Shown here: piece after piece, positions 1 through 7,879 of the stretch
How the letters are laid out: each line of letters opens with the position of its first letter
Numbering within the stretch: position 1 is the stretch's first letter
NCBI GenBank assembly: GCA_016718605.1
Contig: JADKCY010000002.1
Location: forward strand, 558,001 to 622,000
DNA: 64,000 nucleotides
Reading direction: 5' to 3'
From: Lysobacterales bacterium
Lineage (GTDB): Bacteria; Pseudomonadota; Gammaproteobacteria; Xanthomonadales; Xanthomonadaceae
Notes under the pieces: model-generated
The model's input: the letters and a program-made list of their open reading frames with translations, nothing else
What the model was told of the DNA's origin: nothing
The model's database searches: none
Program-made: the position numbers and the translations under genes

Positions 1-308
1 AGCCGCTGCGGGTGACGATAGCCCGAACGCAAGCCCGCAAAGGCAGCCTCCGTGTGCAGCTCGCGAAACTCGCCGTAACGCTGAGCCAATATCAATTGCA
101 ATGCGGCCGCGCGGTCCGGCGCAAGCACTTGCGCCAAGACCACGTGCTGATCCGGTGAAACGCTGGGCAGTGCGTCCCGCCCGTGTGGCACGGCCAATGC
201 AGGCCAAGCAATAGCAGAGGTCTCTTCAATGCCGTCCGCGCGGACATGCGCCCACTTCAAGCGCGTATTGCCTGCATCGAACAGCAGCCACGTTTCTTTG
301 TTACTCAC
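1..308 (-). CDS. coaX: Type III pantothenate kinase, N-terminal part (runs off left edge)
   Basis: Phosphorylates pantothenate, the first step of CoA synthesis, in the cytoplasm. Only about 102 N-terminal residues are in the window. The early LLFDAGNTRLKWA stretch is the phosphate-binding DxGNTxxK motif of the type III (ASKHA-fold) family, which differs from the CoaA fold. I chose a GTG start at 306-308 because it overlaps the birA stop (GTGA), which implies translational coupling; no ATG fits. The BirA-CoaX pairing is common in gammaproteobacteria. The family call is firm; completeness cannot be judged. Confidence 0.9.
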   Translation of the reverse strand, partial: MSNKETWLLFDAGNTRLKWAHVRADGIEETSAIAWPALAVPHGRDALPSVSPDQHVVLAQVLAPDRAAALQLILAQRYGEFRELHTEAAFAGLRSGYRHPQR

Positions 309-1135
309 CGAGCGCTCCGCAACCGGATTTCGCCGCTATGGTACGTGGCTATCCTGCAGACATCGTCCTCATCAGGGCTGGGGTGGGCAATCTGCAAAGC
401 GCCTTGTGTATCGATACCCAGCATGCGACCGCTGAGCACGCGGTCACCAACTAACAGTTCTATGTCGCAACGCCGGTAGGCGTCGAGCACCTGCCATCGA
501 TCAAGCACCTGCTGACGCTGTTGCCGATCAGCCCTGAGCCAGCTTTCATCCAAACTCAGCAGCGCATTGACGAAGCGTGCCATCAGGTCAATTCGCTGAT
601 CTTGCCGCTGACAGTCAAAACCCAAACCCGCCAGATCAATGGTGGGGCGATCCAGCGTAGGGGCGTCGCACCAATTGATGCCAACACCAATCACCACGAA
701 GGGCTGCGCCGCGCTGGAAAGTTCAATCAGCACGCCGCCGAGTTTGTGCTCTCCGACCACCAGATCGTTGGGCCACTTCAAACCGATCATCGTCAAGCCA
801 GCCTGATGCAGTACATCAACCAAAACCACGCCCACCGCTAGGCTTAGTGATTGCGCAGTCGCCAGTCCACGGCGCAAAGGCAGCGCCACCGAAAGCAGCA
901 ATGCATTGTCAGCAGATGACGCCCACGTGCGGCCCAAGCGACCACGCCCTGCCGTCTGCTGATCCGCGATCAACACGCTTGCTGTCTGGGGACAATGCGC
1001 AGCCAGCAAGCGGGTGTTGGTGGAGTCGGTCTCTGGCAACCACGCCAAAGCATCCAGCGGACCCGCACCCAACTCATCCAATCGTTCGCGCAAATGCTGG
1101 CATCTGGTGTCATTTGTTGCAGCCACTTCGCGCAT
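305..1135 (-). CDS. birA: Biotin-[acetyl-CoA-carboxylase] ligase, monofunctional (no HTH)
   Basis: Activates biotin with ATP and attaches it to the biotin carrier protein of acetyl-CoA carboxylase. The 276-residue protein starts almost directly with the catalytic domain: TDSTN near residue 36, the biotinoyl-AMP loop GRGRLGRTW near 65-73, and KWPND near 116. E. coli BirA (321 aa) has an extra N-terminal winged helix of about 60 residues, absent here. The open frame continues upstream, but that part lies inside plsY and does not look like an HTH. The ATG at 1135 is 4 bp past the plsY stop. It therefore cannot be a BirA-type repressor; biotin genes, if regulated, would need another factor. Confidence 0.93.
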   Translation of the reverse strand: MREVAATNDTRCQHLRERLDELGAGPLDALAWLPETDSTNTRLLAAHCPQTASVLIADQQTAGRGRLGRTWASSADNALLLSVALPLRRGLATAQSLSLAVGVVLVDVLHQAGLTMIGLKWPNDLVVGEHKLGGVLIELSSAAQPFVVIGVGINWCDAPTLDRPTIDLAGLGFDCQRQDQRIDLMARFVNALLSLDESWLRADRQQRQQVLDRWQVLDAYRRCDIELLVGDRVLSGRMLGIDTQGALQIAHPSPDEDDVCRIATYHSGEIRLRSAR

Positions 1136-1139
1136 CGGC

Positions 1140-1793
1140 TCAGTGCCCCTGCAGGTACCGCCATGCGTGGTGCCAGATACGCACTCGCGCGAAGCGATGC
1201 TCATTGCCACGGGCAAGTCTGAGCAGATTGCTGCGATGGGTGAACAAGATGAAGCCGAGGGCCACAAGCGCAAACCAAAGCGGTGCATCGCCGCGCACCC
1301 ATGCCAGCACCGGTAATATGCCTGCAGCCAACACGGTTGAAAGACCTACAAAGCCCGTCATGGTCAATACAAGAAGCCAAACGATTAGGCAGGGCATAAG
1401 TGCCGTCGGCCAAATCACGCATAGTGCACCAATCAGCGTGCCCGCACCCTTGCCACCACGAAAGCCATGATAGACCGGCCACGTGTGCCCAACCGCCGCA
1501 AGCAGCGCTGCCAACCACGCCCAATCCAAAGCGATGGCGGAATTTCCTCCCCAGCGTGTTTGTGCCCAAACCGCCACGCCTGCGGCGAGCGCTCCCTTGC
1601 CCATATCGATGAGTACGACTCCCAGCGCAAAGCGCCAACCCATGGTTCGAAAAGCATTGGTTCCGCCTGCGTTTCCGCTGCCTTGGGTTCGGATGTCCAC
1701 ACCGCGACGACGCCCCAAAAAAAGGCTGCCGGACACTGACCCCAGCAGATAGGCAACCACTAAGGTCATCAACAGCGGAAAGTAGGGACTCAT
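1140..1793 (-). CDS. plsY: Glycerol-3-phosphate acyltransferase (acyl-phosphate dependent)
   Basis: Inner-membrane enzyme that moves an acyl group from acyl-phosphate to the sn-1 position of glycerol-3-phosphate, starting phospholipid synthesis. The 217-residue protein has about five hydrophobic segments and the family motifs GSVSGSLFLG near 17, GSGNAGGTNAFR near 37-48 and GFRGGKGAGT near 109. I used the ATG at 1793 rather than the longer in-frame start at 1850, because the first 19 residues there are unlike the family. It lies 57 bp after the DhaL-DegV fusion gene and 4 bp before birA, so the four genes probably form one operon. The placement is suggestive, since a fatty acid kinase would make the PlsY substrate. 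Confidence 0.95.
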   Translation of the reverse strand: MSPYFPLLMTLVVAYLLGSVSGSLFLGRRRGVDIRTQGSGNAGGTNAFRTMGWRFALGVVLIDMGKGALAAGVAVWAQTRWGGNSAIALDWAWLAALLAAVGHTWPVYHGFRGGKGAGTLIGALCVIWPTALMPCLIVWLLVLTMTGFVGLSTVLAAGILPVLAWVRGDAPLWFALVALGFILFTHRSNLLRLARGNEHRFARVRIWHHAWRYLQGH

Positions 1794-1850
1794 GCGCAAT
1801 GCCTGGTGGTGGTGAGCGGCAAACTGCCGACTTCGAAAAAATAGCCACAC

Positions 1851-3701
1851 TCACGCATCGGGTGCATTGCCTGCACTGGCGACTTCGACAGACTGAATCG
1901 CCACGACCAGCGCACCCGTGCCCGCATGCGCACCGATCGCCGGACCAACTTCAACAATGCCAAGGTCCTCAACCTGCAAGCCATCCAGCAATGCCTGGCG
2001 CAGCAATTCTGCATCACCTTCGCAGCCCACATGCCCGATCAGTACCCGCCAACGTTGATTGGACGCCATCCGTCGTCGTAGGTAACGCGCAAATCGCAAG
2101 GGTGCCGCTTGCACGCCACCAAATAGTGCTCCTGCGACACCCAACCGGCCATTGGACTTGACACGTGCGACCGGCACCAGGCCCAAACCGGCGATCAACG
2201 GCTTGGCCCATGCCGGAATTCGACCACCGCGGACCGCAAAACTGACATCGCGTGTGATCGCCCACGTTTGTACCTGCCCACGTGCCAAAGCGATCTGCTC
2301 TCGAATTTTCGGGGCATCCGCACCGGCACGCGCCAACTCGGCTGCCAGCACTGCCAGTAGAGCCTGACCACAGGAAGCATGACCACTGTCGACCACATGC
2401 ACACGTTCACTGTCGACCCTTGCCGCCGCAGACTCCGCCGCCTGCAGCGTACCGGACAAGGCGCGCGACAATCCAACGCAAACCACCTGAGCATGATGCG
2501 AGAGACTGATTTCGAATTGGCGGCGGAAGTCCCCCGAAGGCGGTTGAGAGGTCTTCGGGAACACACTACCCTCGCGCAAGCGACGGTGAAATTCAGCCGC
2601 ACTCAGCGACACCTTGTCCAAGAAATCCTCGTCACCAAATGACACCCGAACTGGCACCATGTGAATACCCAAGCGCTGTTGCAGCGCTTCGGGAATATCA
2701 GCACCACTGTCCGTAACCACCGCCACCGCTTGCCTCTGTGACGCCTCGGTCTGCTGCGCCAACATGTCATCCGCCTTGATCGCACTGACCTTGCCGAACT
2801 CGCGCAGTCGCTCGAACATACGAGCTGGCGCGCCGACATGGGCGTGCACACGAAGCTTTTCAGCCCCCCCGGCGACGACCACGCTGATCGCGTCGAGCGC
2901 GTCAAGCGCGTCACGAATTTGCTGCGCTTGCAAGTCAGCACCGCTGACAAGGCACTCACTGCACCAACGGTGGGCTGTATCAACAGTGTCGTGCAGGTCT
3001 TCGCCAGCAAATGGAATATCTGCCAAGGCATGCGACACTGCAAGCTGCGAAAGACGCCCACTGTCGACATATTCGGCAATGCCTTCCAGCATATCGATGA
3101 AGCCCTGTGCACCGGCGTCAACCACACCGGCTTGCTTCAGAACGGGCAGTTGTTCCGGTGTCCGTGCGAGGGCACGCCGCGCCTGTTCAAGGGCCTGAGA
3201 AAATCCAGCGCGAAGGTTGTCGACCGACCCTGCACACGCCACCCAAGCGTCGGCAAACGCACGGATGACGCTGATGATGGTGCCCTCTCGCGGGTCGGAA
3301 AGCGCACCGCAAGCGGCGCTCGCGCCGACCTGTGTGGCACGTGCCAACAGCGGCGGCGTTACCGTGTCAACGCCCGCCAACGCCTGACTGACGCCCGAGA
3401 AAAACTGCGCCAGAATCGCCCCGGAATTGCCGCGCGCGCCATCAACGGCCGCATCCGCCACAGACCGCATCAAGGCGCCCACGGAATGGCAGCGTCGGCA
3501 CAGGCCGGCGCTCATCACCGTGTTCAACGTAAACGCAAGATTGCTTCCAGTATCCCCATCGGGCACCGGAAAGACATTGATCCGATCCAACCATTCACGA
3601 CGGTTGACCACTCGACGCATGCCGGATATCAGGGCCCGACGCATCTGTGCGGCGGTGACGTGGGTGATGTCTTGAGGTGTGGCTCGAGTTGCGGTCAGCA
3701 T
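1851..3701 (-). CDS. DhaL (FakA-like) / DegV (FakB-like) fusion, predicted fatty acid kinase
   Basis: A 616-residue fusion. Residues 15-210 form a DhaL/DAK2 kinase domain with the Mg-ATP motif FPVPDGDTGSN (44-54) and GARGNSGAILAQFF (88-100). Residues about 240-315 match the FakA middle region, including CSEC (246-249) and HAH (285-287), which resemble its metal site. Residues about 323-610 form a DegV/EDD lipid-binding domain with TDSGADIP (329-336), SQPPSG (384-389), SRALSGT (411-417) and a VVDS near 435. In Gram-positive bacteria FakA and FakB are separate and jointly phosphorylate exogenous fatty acids. Here DegV takes the place of the FakA C-terminal domain. Domain calls are firm; the joint kinase function, supported by adjacent plsY, is inferred. 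Confidence 0.85.
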   Translation of the reverse strand: MLTATRATPQDITHVTAAQMRRALISGMRRVVNRREWLDRINVFPVPDGDTGSNLAFTLNTVMSAGLCRRCHSVGALMRSVADAAVDGARGNSGAILAQFFSGVSQALAGVDTVTPPLLARATQVGASAACGALSDPREGTIISVIRAFADAWVACAGSVDNLRAGFSQALEQARRALARTPEQLPVLKQAGVVDAGAQGFIDMLEGIAEYVDSGRLSQLAVSHALADIPFAGEDLHDTVDTAHRWCSECLVSGADLQAQQIRDALDALDAISVVVAGGAEKLRVHAHVGAPARMFERLREFGKVSAIKADDMLAQQTEASQRQAVAVVTDSGADIPEALQQRLGIHMVPVRVSFGDEDFLDKVSLSAAEFHRRLREGSVFPKTSQPPSGDFRRQFEISLSHHAQVVCVGLSRALSGTLQAAESAAARVDSERVHVVDSGHASCGQALLAVLAAELARAGADAPKIREQIALARGQVQTWAITRDVSFAVRGGRIPAWAKPLIAGLGLVPVARVKSNGRLGVAGALFGGVQAAPLRFARYLRRRMASNQRWRVLIGHVGCEGDAELLRQALLDGLQVEDLGIVEVGPAIGAHAGTGALVVAIQSVEVASAGNAPDA

Positions 3702-3874
3702 GTCGTCATGGTGCTTGAGTCCGCGCCAGTCGTCATGCTGCGGCGCGCATAAAGCCCAACAAACTCATGCCGTGGCAGCGTTGCCCGTCGTTGCGATAGT
3801 GCCCGCAAGGCCGCGCCTCGCTCCAGAAAACGTCGCCCTTTTGCGTCTTTGTCACGAATCTGGAACCCAAACAC
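3695..3874 (-). CDS. Possible small upstream ORF overlapping the DhaL-DegV start
   Basis: A GTG-started frame of 59 residues whose stop overlaps the ATG of the fusion gene by 7 bp (ATGCTGA), as in translationally coupled genes. The product is basic (FQIRDKDAKGRRFLERGAAL near the start) and resembles no family I know. No clear ribosome binding site is visible, and two stops close the frame just upstream. It could be a leader peptide or chance. This is the only plausible content of the 3702-3987 gap apart from divergent promoters. Confidence 0.25.
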   Translation of the reverse strand: MFGFQIRDKDAKGRRFLERGAALRALSQRRATLPRHEFVGLYARRSMTTGADSSTMTTC

Positions 3875-3987
3875 CCGGCACTTCCGTCAAAAGTGGCAAG
3901 CGCGTAGTCTTCACGCGATCTGAGGCACAATGTTGTTCATTGCTCGCGGTATGCCGCAGCTGACGTCCGTCTAACGGGAGCCTTTCC

Positions 3988-4281
3988 ATGCATTCAAAAC
4001 CAGCGAATGAGGTGCTGTTACTCAGCTTGTTATGGTTTGGATTGGGTTCGGTCAGTTTGTCCACCAGCGATGCGATCGGCGCGGAAATGCTGCCCGAGAA
4101 TGTTGCGCAGGCCTGCTCCGACGAGGCGGCACAGCCGCAAGCCAATCCAGACAGCAAAGCCACGCCAAGTGCGACGACGACACACGCTCGCCGCAGCAGT
4201 TCGACCCGCGTTGGCGGCAACACTGCTCCACAGACGCGAAGCTCACGCTGGAATGCCTACTTGCCAGGCATGTTGCGCTGA
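3988..4281 (+). CDS. Small membrane-anchored protein of unknown function
   Basis: A 97-residue protein with a hydrophobic N-terminal segment (about 9-25, LLLSLLWFGLGSVSL), then a Ser/Thr/Ala/Gln-rich linker and a C-terminal tail ending RWNAYLPGMLR. A GGGAG ribosome binding site sits 7 bp before the ATG. The aromatic, basic tail reminds me of short hypothetical proteins of Xanthomonas relatives, but I cannot name a family. It is convergent with the sensor kinase gene (gap 49 bp) and divergent from the fusion gene. The first segment may be a signal anchor or an uncleaved signal peptide. Function unknown. Confidence 0.6.
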   Translation: MHSKPANEVLLLSLLWFGLGSVSLSTSDAIGAEMLPENVAQACSDEAAQPQANPDSKATPSATTTHARRSSSTRVGGNTAPQTRSSRWNAYLPGMLR

Positions 4282-4330
4282 TCTCGCCGGAACGCAGATC
4301 TGGCACCACTGCCAAAGCTGGATTGTTCGA

Positions 4331-5704
4331 TCAAACTGATGGCGAAAAGCGCAATACGAAACGCGCCCCGCCCAGCTCATCCGATCGCTCTACCGAGAGT
4401 TCGCCGCGGTACGCGCGCACGATATCCTGCACGATATCCAGACCGATGCCATGCCCCTGAACACGCTCATCGCCACGCACCCCACGCTGTAACAGACGCT
4501 CAACCTGATCCGCAGGGATACCCGGGCCATCATCATCGACGGATATCAACAGGCCAGACCGCCTCTGCGAGACGATAGTCATCGTACGCGTCGACAGTAG
4601 TACACGGTGATTTGCCCACTTGAAGGCATTTTCCAGCAGATTGCCAAGCAGCTCCATCAGATCGCCCAGTTCGCCATAGAAACGTGCGCTGGAATCCAAG
4701 TCGAACTCACACAAGACGTTCTTTTTTGCGTAGACCTTTTCCAGGCCACGCACCAACTCTTCGGCATGTGCGGCGATCTCGATCGGTGCCGCAAAGACTT
4801 GGTGCCCCATCGTCGCCGCTCGCGACAACTGATAAGCGACAATTTGATCCATGCGCGCGACTTGTGCACGCACATCATCACGCAACCCGGCATTGTCTGG
4901 ATCACCCTCGATACGCGCGCGCAACACTGCCAATGGCGTCTTAAGACTGTGTGCCAAGTCGCCCAAGGTCTTGCGATGACGTTTCAAGTGATCGCGTTCA
5001 CTTTCAATGAAGTCGTTGATGTTGTTGGTCAACATCGCCAACTCGCGTGGGTACATGCCGCGTAATCGGTCTGTAACGCCACGTTCAACCTGTGCCAACT
5101 CTGATACGACTCGCCGAAGGGGCTGCAAGCTCCAGCGCAGAACCAGGATCTGCACCGCCAGCAACACAATCGCTGCAGCACCCAGATAGCCCCACAACGT
5201 ACGACGAAACACCGTGACCTCACGCGCCAAGGCGGAAGCCTGTTCGCCGATCAGAAAGGTGAATCGCACATCTTCCTGAGGCCCCAACTCCCAAGCAACG
5301 CCAAGCGCGAGCCGATAAATCGGACCATCCGGTGTGTTCAGCGGGCCATCAAAGCGCGTCTCCCCAGGGGCGAGTTCAAGGTCGAAGGGCAGTTCACGCC
5401 CCATCGCCGATGCAGATCGCCATTCCATCGAAGCACCCTGAACGCCCGCATACAATCCGGCGCCGGGCTGCAAAAATCGCGGCTCCGGCGGAACGTCCGG
5501 GACGATCAATTGCCCGCCACGAGAGAGGTCAGAACCGGCAAGATAAGCGTGCGCGAAGGTCTGAAGTCGTTCGCGCATCGCACTCAAAGCGGTTTCACTG
5601 AAGGCACGATCGAGTGCCAATCCCGTCAAACCCAGAAAAGCCACCAGCGCAAAGCCCGCAGCCCAAAATTGACGCGCCTGTAGCGACAGATTCGGACCTG
5701 CCAT
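4331..5704 (-). CDS. phoQ: Sensor histidine kinase, PhoQ-like
   Basis: A 457-residue inner-membrane kinase that should phosphorylate the response regulator encoded 14 bp upstream. There is a TM segment at 13-32, a periplasmic domain of about 130 residues (33-165), a second TM at 171-190, a HAMP linker, and a HisKA H-box LGDLAHSLKTPLAV with the phospho-acceptor His252. The catalytic domain has an N-box (LLGNLLENAFKWA), a G1 box (DDGPGIP) and a G2 box (GHGIGLDIV). The periplasmic region contains acidic patches (ELPFDLELAPGE), as expected for a divalent-cation or peptide sensor, but the signal is not proven. The H-box HSLKTPL and the pairing with a PhoP-type regulator favour PhoQ over other families. 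Confidence 0.88.
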   Translation of the reverse strand: MAGPNLSLQARQFWAAGFALVAFLGLTGLALDRAFSETALSAMRERLQTFAHAYLAGSDLSRGGQLIVPDVPPEPRFLQPGAGLYAGVQGASMEWRSASAMGRELPFDLELAPGETRFDGPLNTPDGPIYRLALGVAWELGPQEDVRFTFLIGEQASALAREVTVFRRTLWGYLGAAAIVLLAVQILVLRWSLQPLRRVVSELAQVERGVTDRLRGMYPRELAMLTNNINDFIESERDHLKRHRKTLGDLAHSLKTPLAVLRARIEGDPDNAGLRDDVRAQVARMDQIVAYQLSRAATMGHQVFAAPIEIAAHAEELVRGLEKVYAKKNVLCEFDLDSSARFYGELGDLMELLGNLLENAFKWANHRVLLSTRTMTIVSQRRSGLLISVDDDGPGIPADQVERLLQRGVRGDERVQGHGIGLDIVQDIVRAYRGELSVERSDELGGARFVLRFSPSV

Positions 5705-5718
5705 CGATGACAGACAGC

Positions 5719-6399
5719 TTATTCGTCGCGCGGAATGGCGAAGCGGTAGCCCCGTCCGCGTACCGTTTCAATGGGCTTTAGTTCACCGTCGGGATCGAGT
5801 TTTTTGCGCAGGCGACCGATGAACACCTCCAGCACGTTGGAGTCGCGATCAAAGTCTTGCTGATAGATGTGTTCGGTCAAATCCGCTTTGGATACCAGTT
5901 CACCGGCATGCAGCATCAGGTATTCCAACACCTTGTATTCATAGCTGGTGAGGTCAACAAGTTGACCACCGACACTAACCGTCTGCGCAGCCAAATCCAG
6001 CCGAATGGGACCGCAGTCCAGACTTGGCTTGCTCCAACCCGCCGCGCGTCGCAACAACGCATTCAAGCGGGCCAGCAATTCTTCGACATGGAACGGCTTG
6101 ACCAGATAGTCGTCGGCACCCGCCTTGAGTCCCTCGACCTTGTCCTGCCACAAGGTACGTGCGGTCAATATGAGAATGGGGAACTTCTTGCCCTCGGCCC
6201 GCAGCGCCCTTACCAAATCCATGCCCGACATTTTCGGCAGACCGAGATCGATCACGGCCACATCGAAAGGCACCTCACGTCCCATGTAGAAGCCTTCATC
6301 GCCATCACAGGCCATGTCGACGGCATACCCTTCACGCTTCAGGCGTGCGCCAAGGGTCTCGCGCAATGGCGCCTCATCTTCCACCAGCAGAATTCGCAT
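5719..6399 (-). CDS. phoP: OmpR-family response regulator, PhoP-like
   Basis: A 226-residue regulator. The receiver domain (1-115) has acidic residues E8-D9, the phospho-acceptor Asp51 (DVAVIDLGLPKMSG), Thr79 and Lys101 (KPF). The C-terminal winged helix (about 130-222) has the OmpR-type recognition region (DSNVLEVFIGRLRKKL) and ends in the wing (VRGRGYRF). The ATG at 6399 follows an AGGAG site in the 80-bp gap after the PepSY gene. It lies directly before the sensor kinase, so they form a two-component operon. FYMGREVPFDVAVIDLGLPK is typical of PhoP, whose usual roles are Mg2+ and cationic-peptide responses; the target genes here are unknown. Confidence 0.9.
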   Translation of the reverse strand: MRILLVEDEAPLRETLGARLKREGYAVDMACDGDEGFYMGREVPFDVAVIDLGLPKMSGMDLVRALRAEGKKFPILILTARTLWQDKVEGLKAGADDYLVKPFHVEELLARLNALLRRAAGWSKPSLDCGPIRLDLAAQTVSVGGQLVDLTSYEYKVLEYLMLHAGELVSKADLTEHIYQQDFDRDSNVLEVFIGRLRKKLDPDGELKPIETVRGRGYRFAIPRDE

Positions 6400-6479
6400 G
6401 CATTAACTCCTATTGGCCGTCAGCACGGCGACGTCGAAGGACAGTGTAGGGCTTGGGACGCATTGACTGCGAGCATGAT

Positions 6480-6851
6480 TCAGTTTGCACCATCGCTCGG
6501 CGACGCAGCGCGCTGCCTCTCTGCCGGCACGACGCGCGCGGGACGCTCCCGCTCTGGCAGTGCAGGGCGAGAAATCGCAGGACGCGGCGACGGGCGTCCC
6601 ATCGGGCGCTCCTGCATGACTCTGACGCGCCCACCGGGCGTCAGTACCTTCATGCGATAGATATCCTGACCGTTGTGTTGAATCGATTCGATCCGCAGAA
6701 CTCGCCCGCCGGTCTCACGCTCTATGCGACGCACTGACTCACGCACTTGGCCCTGCTCAGCGGTCTGCTGCGCCCACGCGGCCTCGCCAGCGACCTGAAC
6801 GAACAAGCCGAGCATCAACAGCGTCAAACGAGTGAAGGGTTTTGAGTTCAT
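6480..6851 (-). CDS. Secreted PepSY-domain protein next to phoPQ
   Basis: A 123-residue exported protein. Residues 1-27 form a signal peptide (basic start, hydrophobic core, cleavage near AWAQQ). Residues 33-75 form one PepSY-like repeat (VRRIERETGGRVLRIESI, then YRMKVLTPGGRVRVM). The tail is low-complexity and rich in Pro, Arg and Ala. PepSY proteins often sit beside two-component systems and may inhibit periplasmic proteases or tune the sensor. It is the first gene of the run towards phoPQ, so co-transcription is likely. A direct role in modulating PhoQ is inference from position only. Confidence 0.78.
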   Translation of the reverse strand: MNSKPFTRLTLLMLGLFVQVAGEAAWAQQTAEQGQVRESVRRIERETGGRVLRIESIQHNGQDIYRMKVLTPGGRVRVMQERPMGRPSPRPAISRPALPERERPARVVPAERQRAASPSDGAN

Positions 6852-6979
6852 GGCAGGCGGCGAATCTTACCCATGCAAGTGGCAGCAGAACAGGCGTGCA
6901 GTCTCGACCGTTAGCGGTGAATCAGTACTGAAGTCCCTCCGCAAATCCCGCGCAAGCGGACAACAAGTGCAGCAAATAC

Positions 6980-7879
6980 TCAGAAAATCTCAGCGACGCA
7001 ACACCGCAGACTGCCGCCGGCTTTCTCGATTTCATCCAGCGCGACCGTACGTAAAGCAAATCCGGAACGCTGCAGTTGCCCGCGTTGCGATGCAGTTAGC
7101 GAATCCACAGCGTGCTCGCTCATCCACACCGAGTCCTCACGCAAGCTGAGGCAATTGGCTGCAAACGCGCTCTTCTGTGGTGCCGTCAAATACAGCACGT
7201 GCGGCGCATAACAGGCGGCGATTCGCTCTGCATCCGCCGGATGCGCGAAGCCCTCGGGACAGATCACCAGCATCCGCCCCGCCAGCAGACTCATCACCAC
7301 ATTCAAATGGTATTCACCAGCGGCAAGCGGTACGCACAAACAGGCATGCAGATCCAGCGCTCGGGCAAATGCCTCTGCGCCCGCGGTCGCACATCGCTCA
7401 CCGATGCCTGCGAACCCGACGCCGCGCGCGCGATCCACGATCATCGAGCCGGTCAGTTCGACGTCTCCGGGCTGGCTTCGCAGATCCGACAGTGAATACC
7501 CCAGCATTTGGGTGAAAAAGGCCACAATATCGGTGCGCTCTGCTTCGCGTTGTCGCACCGGATGATGCATTCGCCCGAGAATGAGGCGCCCCGGATGGGT
7601 CGCGAAGACATTGTTGGGAAACATGTCATCCGGCGTGTCACTGCGGCCACAAAAGCTGATCACGGGAAGCTCCGCCGACAAGGCGCGCTGCAGCTCGCGA
7701 TGCTGTTGCTGGGCACGCGCCAGCGAGTAATCCGAATGCAACTGCATGTAGGCGTTATCCGCAGCGGACTGCGACGCCAAGTGCGCTGCTTCCGGACTGA
7801 CCAGAAAAGCGGCCCGTGCGCACGCTGACCCACGAGCGGACAGAGCGCGCAGCCAGTCCGAATCAACGTCAGTTTTCAT
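6980..7879 (-). CDS. Amidinotransferase-fold hydrolase (arginine deiminase-related, CtlX-like)
   Basis: A 299-residue guanidine-modifying enzyme of the arginine deiminase / dimethylarginine hydrolase superfamily. Visible motifs are TPDDMFPNNVF near residue 80 (substrate-binding acids), ELTGSMIVDR near 140, the catalytic His in EYHLNVV near 188, and the C-terminal nucleophile region GGSLRCCVAEIF. DMFPNNVF is typical of the CtlX-like (citrulline utilisation hydrolase) branch rather than true ArcA. The ATG at 7879 overlaps the dusA stop (ATGA), so it is probably co-translated with dusA. Substrate unknown; likely arginine, methylarginine or citrulline. Confidence 0.8.
   Translation of the reverse strand: MKTDVDSDWLRALSARGSACARAAFLVSPEAAHLASQSAADNAYMQLHSDYSLARAQQQHRELQRALSAELPVISFCGRSDTPDDMFPNNVFATHPGRLILGRMHHPVRQREAERTDIVAFFTQMLGYSLSDLRSQPGDVELTGSMIVDRARGVGFAGIGERCATAGAEAFARALDLHACLCVPLAAGEYHLNVVMSLLAGRMLVICPEGFAHPADAERIAACYAPHVLYLTAPQKSAFAANCLSLREDSVWMSEHAVDSLTASQRGQLQRSGFALRTVALDEIEKAGGSLRCCVAEIF

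Noticed and set aside
1851..3701. Dihydroxyacetone kinase as the function of the DhaL-DegV protein
   Set aside because: The DegV domain and FakA-type middle domain argue for lipid rather than dihydroxyacetone substrates; no DhaK or DhaM is nearby.
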